Positions 5,848-9,956 of a stretch of 9,956 bases of DNA are shown here, piece after piece. The stretch comes from Verrucomicrobiales bacterium (GTDB taxonomy: Bacteria > Verrucomicrobiota > Verrucomicrobiia > Verrucomicrobiales > DEV007). The translations under genes and the position numbers were made by a program. Positions within the stretch are counted from its first letter, which is position 1; each line of letters opens with the position of its first letter. The notes beneath the pieces were generated by a model that was not told the DNA's origin, searched no databases, and saw only the letters and a program-made list of their open reading frames with translations. The stretch spans positions 1 through 9,956 of the forward strand of contig JALRFZ010000331.1 of NCBI GenBank assembly GCA_023253615.1, given 5' to 3'.

Positions 5848-6690
5848 TCAAAAATCCGGCCTGTAGGACAGAGGATAAAGCGAGGAGGCATGGCTCGTTT
5901 GGATCGAGTGCGCTCCGAGACCGGCCCCATTCGATCCGTAACGCAACGTGACGCGTTCTGGAAATCTCCGGTTTCCTCCAGGAATGGTGCGCTCGAGGAT
6001 GTCGCCGTCCACTTCGAGGTCTGAGATTTTGTATCGCAGTTTCACCTGCTCGATCTCCCTCCCTGGTTCGATCCGGGTGATGAATTGGACGGGATCTCCG
6101 TCTTCGGGGATGCCGAAGATGCCCTGTTTTTCGCGATGGAGCCCGAGCCACGCTTCGTGGATGCGCTGGCGATCCAAGCGCGGGCCATCCGTGTTTCGGA
6201 GTCGCAGCGATTCTTCGGATCGGTAGCGAGAGAACCGGGTCGGCCAATCCGGCTCCGGTCCTGGATCGACCCCCATCGTGAAACAGTGACTGGCAAGCCG
6301 CGGCCAAAACTCCCTCAGGCGCGCCTGCCGTACGTCCTCACCGTAAAAGTCACTCGCGAGTTCCGCCGCAGTCGCATTGAAGTCTCCGTTCGCGTGTCGC
6401 TCCGAGGGATATTGCACGAGATCGAGCAACGCGGAGGCGGCATGGTAGTAGTAGAGAAACCGATCCGACGGTGCCTCGGGGATCTCCATGAGGAGAAACA
6501 TGATTTCTCTCACTGCCCGGACCCCGAGCTGGCGTTCACGGACGACCTCCCAGAGGCCCTGGGAGAGGTCGATGTGGCGCCGCCGGATGGCTTCGAGCAG
6601 GGCCGCGTCATCGAGCGTGGCGAGCTTTTCGCGCGCTTCGATCGCCTTGCGGTGCCAGGCTTCTTCGGGATCTTGCGGGGAATCGATCAT
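5848..6690 (-). CDS. Uncharacterised cytoplasmic protein, last gene of the epimerase operon
   Basis: The protein has 280 residues from the ATG at 6690, which has AAGGAAGG ten bases upstream. An in-frame ATG at 6717 would add nine residues (MGPKEGGCL) and is also possible. There is no signal peptide or membrane segment. The N-terminal half (about 6-140) is helix-rich, with EAWHRKAIEAREKLATL, ALLEAIRRRHIDLSQGLWEVV and FLLMEIPEAPSDRFLYYYHAA, and could be a helical-repeat (HEAT/ARM-like) fold. The C-terminal part (about 195-255) is rich in beta-prone, charged strands (QVKLRYKISDLEVDGDILE). I do not recognise a family. It lies 42 bases (or 15 with the longer start) after the LamG gene, so it is probably in the same operon. 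Plus-strand frames across this region give low-complexity, basic peptides, which favours the minus frame. Confidence 0.65.
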   Translation of the reverse strand: MIDSPQDPEEAWHRKAIEAREKLATLDDAALLEAIRRRHIDLSQGLWEVVRERQLGVRAVREIMFLLMEIPEAPSDRFLYYYHAASALLDLVQYPSERHANGDFNATAAELASDFYGEDVRQARLREFWPRLASHCFTMGVDPGPEPDWPTRFSRYRSEESLRLRNTDGPRLDRQRIHEAWLGLHREKQGIFGIPEDGDPVQFITRIEPGREIEQVKLRYKISDLEVDGDILERTIPGGNRRFPERVTLRYGSNGAGLGAHSIQTSHASSLYPLSYRPDF

Positions 6691-6732
6691 GAGGCACCCG
6701 CCTTCCTTCGGGCCCATGGCTATTCAGATAAC

Positions 6733-7623
6733 TCAGTCTTTCTTCGGTAAAGTCGCCGCGGCGAGTGCCGCGATCTCTTCATCGGCGAGGGCGCGATCCC
6801 ATACCGCCACCCCGCCGATCCAGCCGGTGAAAGGATTGTTGTTCTCGATCCCCGCGACGTGGTTGGCACCGACGGTGAAGGGTGCGCCGTCCCCGCCGCC
6901 ACCGAAGATTCCTTCCTCGTAGGGGAAAGGGTTGAAGCCTGTCTCGGCATCGAGGCGGCCATCGAGGTGGACGCGGATTTTCCGTCCATCGTAGCTGAGC
7001 ACGAGAAGATGCCATTGGTCGAAGGAGACCGGAGTGTGGCTGCTGGCATAAGTGATGCAGAACTCCTCTCCCGGAGTCGGTCCGCCCACGGAGGAAATGT
7101 GGCCATGGACGAGATCCCGGCATTCCACCCGCTGCATGATGCGGTGGTCGGTGCGGCTGCGCGCGTTCAGAAAGAGCATGTATTGCCGCTTCTTGTGCGT
7201 CTCGTCCCACACCCCGGCGATGGACTGCCAGTAGCGGTTGGACTCCCGCTTCACCCAGGCGGCCAGCGTCACTTGGGCGGCTTTGCCGTGGATATCGAGA
7301 GGGCCGAGCTTCCCGCGGGGCACCGAGAAGAATTTTCCGGAATCGATCCTCGCCGACCAAGGCCCGAAAATGCCGCCTTCGGCCCGCATGATCTCGCCCC
7401 TGCTTTCCAAAAGGTCGGCCGCGTGCGCGCCCTTGCCGCGCCTGGGAGTGCCCGCCGGCTCCTGGAAGTCCCAGAAGGTGAGCAATCCGGGCACCGCCAG
7501 GACGTGCCCGGATGCGGGGTGGTGCTTGCCCGCCGGGGCATCGGCCCACGTCGTGCCCGAGCCCGTCCCGGAGAGCGCGAGAGCAAAAAGGAGACGTGTC
7601 AGCGGAGAAAGCCGGGGATTCAT
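6733..7623 (-). CDS. Secreted LamG (concanavalin A-like jelly-roll) domain protein
   Basis: The protein has 296 residues. A Sec signal peptide (1-27, likely cleavage after TWA) is followed by one LamG/laminin_G_3-type domain (about 45-285). Typical strand motifs are GLLTFWDFQEPAG (46-58), VTLAAWVKRES (118-128), FDQWHLLVLSYDGRKIRVHLDG (201-222, cited here as a region with key W204, Y211 and D221), APFTVGAN (247-254) and FTGWIGGVAVWDRALADEEI (265-284). The closing 'G-x-I-x-x-V-x-V-W-x-R-A-L-x-x-x-E-I' signature is diagnostic. No catalytic residues are apparent; it most likely binds glycan or another ligand outside the cytoplasm. Such single-domain proteins are very common in Verrucomicrobia and Planctomycetes. 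It starts 4 bases after the M20 peptidase stop and is followed closely by an unknown gene, so it sits inside the dipeptide operon, an unexpected partner. Confidence 0.85.
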   Translation of the reverse strand: MNPRLSPLTRLLFALALSGTGSGTTWADAPAGKHHPASGHVLAVPGLLTFWDFQEPAGTPRRGKGAHAADLLESRGEIMRAEGGIFGPWSARIDSGKFFSVPRGKLGPLDIHGKAAQVTLAAWVKRESNRYWQSIAGVWDETHKKRQYMLFLNARSRTDHRIMQRVECRDLVHGHISSVGGPTPGEEFCITYASSHTPVSFDQWHLLVLSYDGRKIRVHLDGRLDAETGFNPFPYEEGIFGGGGDGAPFTVGANHVAGIENNNPFTGWIGGVAVWDRALADEEIAALAAATLPKKD

Positions 7624-7627
7624 CGGA

Positions 7628-8854
7628 TCAAAGTGGAGGAAGGGATCGCGTGGTCAAGTCCGCCCAAGCCAGCGCATTCATCACCGCCTTGGGCACCATC
7701 GAGGCGACCTCGAGATACTCGGGCGATTTCGAGCCGTCCGCGCTGCGCTCGGAGCAATGGGCATTGCCGCCCGACGGCCCGAGTCCGTCCAGCGTGGGGC
7801 CGAGGCGCCAGAGGTGATTGGCATCGCTGAGGCCGCCGCGCGGGACGGCCACGGTCTTCAATCCCATCGCGGCGGCGGCGGTTTCCCATCGCGCGAAAAG
7901 CGACATCGTCCCTTCGCCTCCGGGCCAGGGCGGGGTGTGGCCGGTGCGGGCGGCGAGAAGGTTCGCTCCGTTCGCGGCCTTGCCTGAGAGCGATGCGAAA
8001 AACGTGTCGGCCCGCTCGAGAGAATCCGGATCTTTCGCCCGGCATTCCCATTCCGCGGCGGCTTCGTGGGGGACGCGATTGACGACGGTGCCGCCGGTGA
8101 GATAGCCGAGATTGACAGTGCGATCCTCTGTCGGATCGGTCAGCGCGGCGATGCGGGGGAGGGCGGTGGCGAGGGCATCGATTGCATTGATGCCCTCGTG
8201 ATGTTTGCTGCCGGCATGTGCGGCGCGGCCTTCCGCCTCAAGACGCCAGGTGCTGCGTCCTTTGCGGGAGACGACGAGATGCCAGCCCGCGGCATCGACC
8301 GGGCCGCCCTCGTAGACGAGCACGGCGCGTGCCCTGCCTCCGCAACGCCGCGCGGTGACGAGACCGAAATCATCGCCCGTCACTTCCTCGGCGGCATTGG
8401 CGGCGACGAGCCAACGGGCACCGTCATAGGCCCTGCGATCGACCTCGCGTAGCGTCATCAGCGCCAGCCAGATCAGGGCGGTGCCGCCCTTGTTGTCGAT
8501 CGTACCGGGACCATGGATCCGACCCTCGGCGGGACGCTCCTCCCAGCGGAAGTCGTTCTTTTCCTCCTCCTCCGCCGGGAAGACCGTGTCGGAGTGCGTC
8601 ACCAGCACGATGGGGTCGCCCTCGCCGGGTCGAGAGAGAAAGAGGTGCGGCCCAGCCCCTGGATAGGAGCAGGGGACGTAGTCGGCATGAAAGCCGAGAG
8701 GGGCGAAGGCCGCGGCGGTGATCCGGGCGACTTCCCCGACGCCGGCGGCATTCGTCGTGAAGCTGTTCACCGCCACCAGTTCGCGCAGCAGATCGAGGGC
8801 GGCGGGCAGATGCCGCGTTGCGGCCGCATGGAAAAGGACGGGATCGGGGTTCAT
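7628..8854 (-). CDS. M20 family zinc metallopeptidase, carboxypeptidase G2-like
   Basis: The protein has 408 residues and no signal peptide, so it is cytoplasmic. It has the ArgE/DapE/CPG2 layout: catalytic domain, lid/dimerisation domain (about 193-305), catalytic domain. Residues for a two-zinc centre are all visible: His87 and Asp89 (THSDTV), bridging Asp120 (GTIDNKGG), catalytic Glu156 with ligand Glu157 (NAAEEV), probable ligand Glu182 (VYEGG), and His366 (GGNAHC). His213 in AAHAG corresponds to the dimer-interface His that reaches into the partner active site. The GLSDANHLWRLGPTLDGLGPSGG run (341-363; key residues D344, D356, G357) is typical of the CPG2 branch, whose members release C-terminal glutamate. 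The ATG overlaps the upstream epimerase stop as ATGA, and a GGAG lies ten bases before it; the longer frame to 8980 would overlap the epimerase gene by 130 bases and is rejected. Probable dipeptidase acting after the epimerase. Confidence 0.9.
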   Translation of the reverse strand: MNPDPVLFHAAATRHLPAALDLLRELVAVNSFTTNAAGVGEVARITAAAFAPLGFHADYVPCSYPGAGPHLFLSRPGEGDPIVLVTHSDTVFPAEEEEKNDFRWEERPAEGRIHGPGTIDNKGGTALIWLALMTLREVDRRAYDGARWLVAANAAEEVTGDDFGLVTARRCGGRARAVLVYEGGPVDAAGWHLVVSRKGRSTWRLEAEGRAAHAGSKHHEGINAIDALATALPRIAALTDPTEDRTVNLGYLTGGTVVNRVPHEAAAEWECRAKDPDSLERADTFFASLSGKAANGANLLAARTGHTPPWPGGEGTMSLFARWETAAAAMGLKTVAVPRGGLSDANHLWRLGPTLDGLGPSGGNAHCSERSADGSKSPEYLEVASMVPKAVMNALAWADLTTRSLPPL

Positions 8855-9834
8855 CGGGGCACGGCTCCGATCCCGGGACGCGACGGCATCACGAGGGAAC
8901 CGTCGGTAGCATACCCGATTCCCTCGTAGTCGTCGTGCGCGAGATAAAAATGTCCGTCGAGATCGATCCAGTCCGCCCATGGCGCGAGGTGGGCGGCGGC
9001 GGTGGTGCCGAGGCTGGATTCAATCATGCAACCGAGGAGGACGCCGAGTCCGAGCCGCCGGGCCCCCGCGATCATGTCGATGGCACCGTCGAAGCTGCCG
9101 CATTTCAGCAATTTCACATTCACTCCGTCGACATAACCCGAAAGACCTTCGAGATCGGCGGCGGTCCGGGCGCTCTCGTCGGCGTAGATCGGCGGGGCGC
9201 CCTCGGGCATCTCGGCGCGAAGGTCGCGCCAGACTTCAAGCCCGTGGGAGTGATGGATCGGCTGCTCGATGAGGGTGGGGCGGTAGTCCTTGAGTTTCCA
9301 GATCATCATCGGTGCCTCGGTGGGATCCCAGCCGCCGTTGACATCAAGCAGCAGCGAAGCCCCGGGCGCGGCGAGGCGCGCGACGGAGACCGTGGCGAGA
9401 TCGAGTCCGAGGTCGCCCGAGCCGAGTTTCAACTTGAGCACGCGGAACTGCTTTGCGAGTCCCGCGACCCTTCGGGAAAAGGTTTCGAGATCGTCCGGAA
9501 TGCCGAGCGAGCGGCAGCCGGCGGGCAGAGGACCGGAGGGTGGCCCGAGCCGGCGCGCGGCGTGATCGCCGGGCGTTTCACCGGCGGAGCTCGTGGCGAG
9601 GTCGAGTTCGAGCAGATCGAAAGCGAGCCGCGCCGTCCGGGGCAGATTCGCGACGGGAGTGCCGCTTTCGATCCCGGCCAGCGTCGCCTCAGGATCCTCG
9701 CCGTAGTAGGGGACGAACGGCGCCTCGGCAACGTGTCCGTCGCGGCTCACCCGGAGCACCGTCCGCGATTCCGAGCTGCCGTGGGCGATGCGGAAAGGCT
9801 CGGAGAGGGCGAGGGAATGAAGAGTGGCGGACAT
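8851..9834 (-). CDS. Dipeptide epimerase (enolase superfamily, L-Ala-D/L-Glu epimerase-like)
   Basis: The protein has 327 residues from the ATG at 9834, which has GGAG nine bases upstream; an ATG at 9849 and a TTG at 9879 are in frame. It is cytoplasmic. The enolase-superfamily fold is clear: capping domain (1-105) with EPFRIAHGSSES as the 20s loop, then a barrel with KLK (134-136, catalytic Lys136), metal ligands Asp164 (LLLDVNGGW), Glu190 (IEQP) and Asp219 (YADES), second catalytic Lys241 (NVKLLKCG), and the DLD motif (291-293) that binds the substrate alpha-ammonium and marks dipeptide epimerases. The reaction is epimerisation of the second residue of a dipeptide. The Arg24 of E. coli YcjG, linked to Glu recognition, seems to be Ser21 here, so the true substrate may not be Ala-Glu. 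It is first gene of a tight minus-strand operon, overlapping the M20 peptidase gene by four bases. Confidence 0.9.
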   Translation of the reverse strand: MSATLHSLALSEPFRIAHGSSESRTVLRVSRDGHVAEAPFVPYYGEDPEATLAGIESGTPVANLPRTARLAFDLLELDLATSSAGETPGDHAARRLGPPSGPLPAGCRSLGIPDDLETFSRRVAGLAKQFRVLKLKLGSGDLGLDLATVSVARLAAPGASLLLDVNGGWDPTEAPMMIWKLKDYRPTLIEQPIHHSHGLEVWRDLRAEMPEGAPPIYADESARTAADLEGLSGYVDGVNVKLLKCGSFDGAIDMIAGARRLGLGVLLGCMIESSLGTTAAAHLAPWADWIDLDGHFYLAHDDYEGIGYATDGSLVMPSRPGIGAVPR

Positions 9835-9873
9835 GCGATGAAACTCCATGAGCGTTCCACGATCCGGGAAGGG

Positions 9874-9885
9874 CGGCAAATGCCG
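9874..9885. promoter_or_regulatory. Candidate operator palindrome CGGCA-N2-TGCCG upstream of the epimerase operon
   Basis: CGGCA (9874-9878) and TGCCG (9881-9885) form an inverted repeat about 40-50 bases upstream of the epimerase start, next to an AAATTT (9886-9891). This is the leading region of the four-gene operon and could be a regulator site, but 5-bp arms occur by chance and no clear promoter hexamers accompany it. Confidence 0.2.
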
Positions 9886-9956
9886 AAATTTGGAAAACGA
9901 CGTTCCAGTGAGGCGGGCTCTGGTGTAGGCTGGGGGTTCAATGCCTCCGCGCCCCC

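Noticed and set aside
5829..5848. Hairpin between the dedA stop and the convergent gene's stop
   Set aside because: The stem needs two G-T pairs and is followed by A, not T, on the plus strand. There is no T tract on the correct side for the minus strand either.
6085..6750. Plus-strand 221-codon frame over the unknown protein
   Set aside because: It has no motif and an extreme composition, and conflicts with the tight minus-strand operon.
8855..8980. Longer M20 peptidase start at 8980
   Set aside because: It would overlap the epimerase gene by about 130 bases and add an Arg-rich tail. The ATGA junction at 8851-8854 is a classic start.
9941..9956. Possible plus-strand gene start (ATG after GGGGG) at the right edge
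   Set aside because: Only five codons are visible, so coding cannot be judged. Sequence beyond the window is needed.

Overview
This is a gene-dense, high-GC chromosomal window with ten complete genes and one gene entering from the left edge. The mix points to a heterotrophic member of the Verrucomicrobia/Planctomycetes group, most likely Verrucomicrobiae, though this is inferred from family content and not from any rRNA or marker gene. The clues are a DUF1080-type beta-sandwich protein, a LamG jelly-roll protein, an esterase with an N-terminal sandwich domain, and many genes with no Shine-Dalgarno match. I see no mobile element, CRISPR array, tRNA or rRNA, and no gene-free stretch longer than about 225 bases.

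Layout, left to right. At 1-132 (-) is the N-terminus of a predicted lipoprotein. At 261-1112 (+), divergent from it, is a membrane-anchored DUF1080 protein. An AT-rich intergenic region with several inverted repeats (1113-1335) leads to 1336-2364 (+), a winged-helix plus degenerate nuclease-like protein resembling the HrgA/COG2958 group. It ends at a strong intrinsic terminator (2402-2440). On the minus strand, 3463-2774 (a seven-helix YwaF/TIGR02206 membrane protein) and 2758-2450 (a small basic protein) form a two-gene unit. Divergent from it on the plus strand are a secreted esterase with an added sandwich domain (3584-5059) and dedA (5136-5825), a membrane transporter/scramblase-fold protein very similar to E. 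coli DedA.

The right part (9834-5848, minus strand) reads as one four-gene operon: dipeptide epimerase of the enolase superfamily, M20 metallopeptidase of the carboxypeptidase G2 type (ATGA overlap), a secreted LamG-domain protein (4-base gap), and an unrecognised cytoplasmic protein. The first two suggest a pathway for D-amino-acid-containing dipeptides: epimerise to L,L, then hydrolyse. The usual substrate would be L-Ala-D-Glu from murein, but a residue linked to Glu recognition in the E. coli enzyme appears changed here, so the substrate may differ.

The items most worth a second look are the epimerase/peptidase/LamG operon, the HrgA-like protein with an altered (D/E)xK motif, and the structured AT-rich region in front of it.
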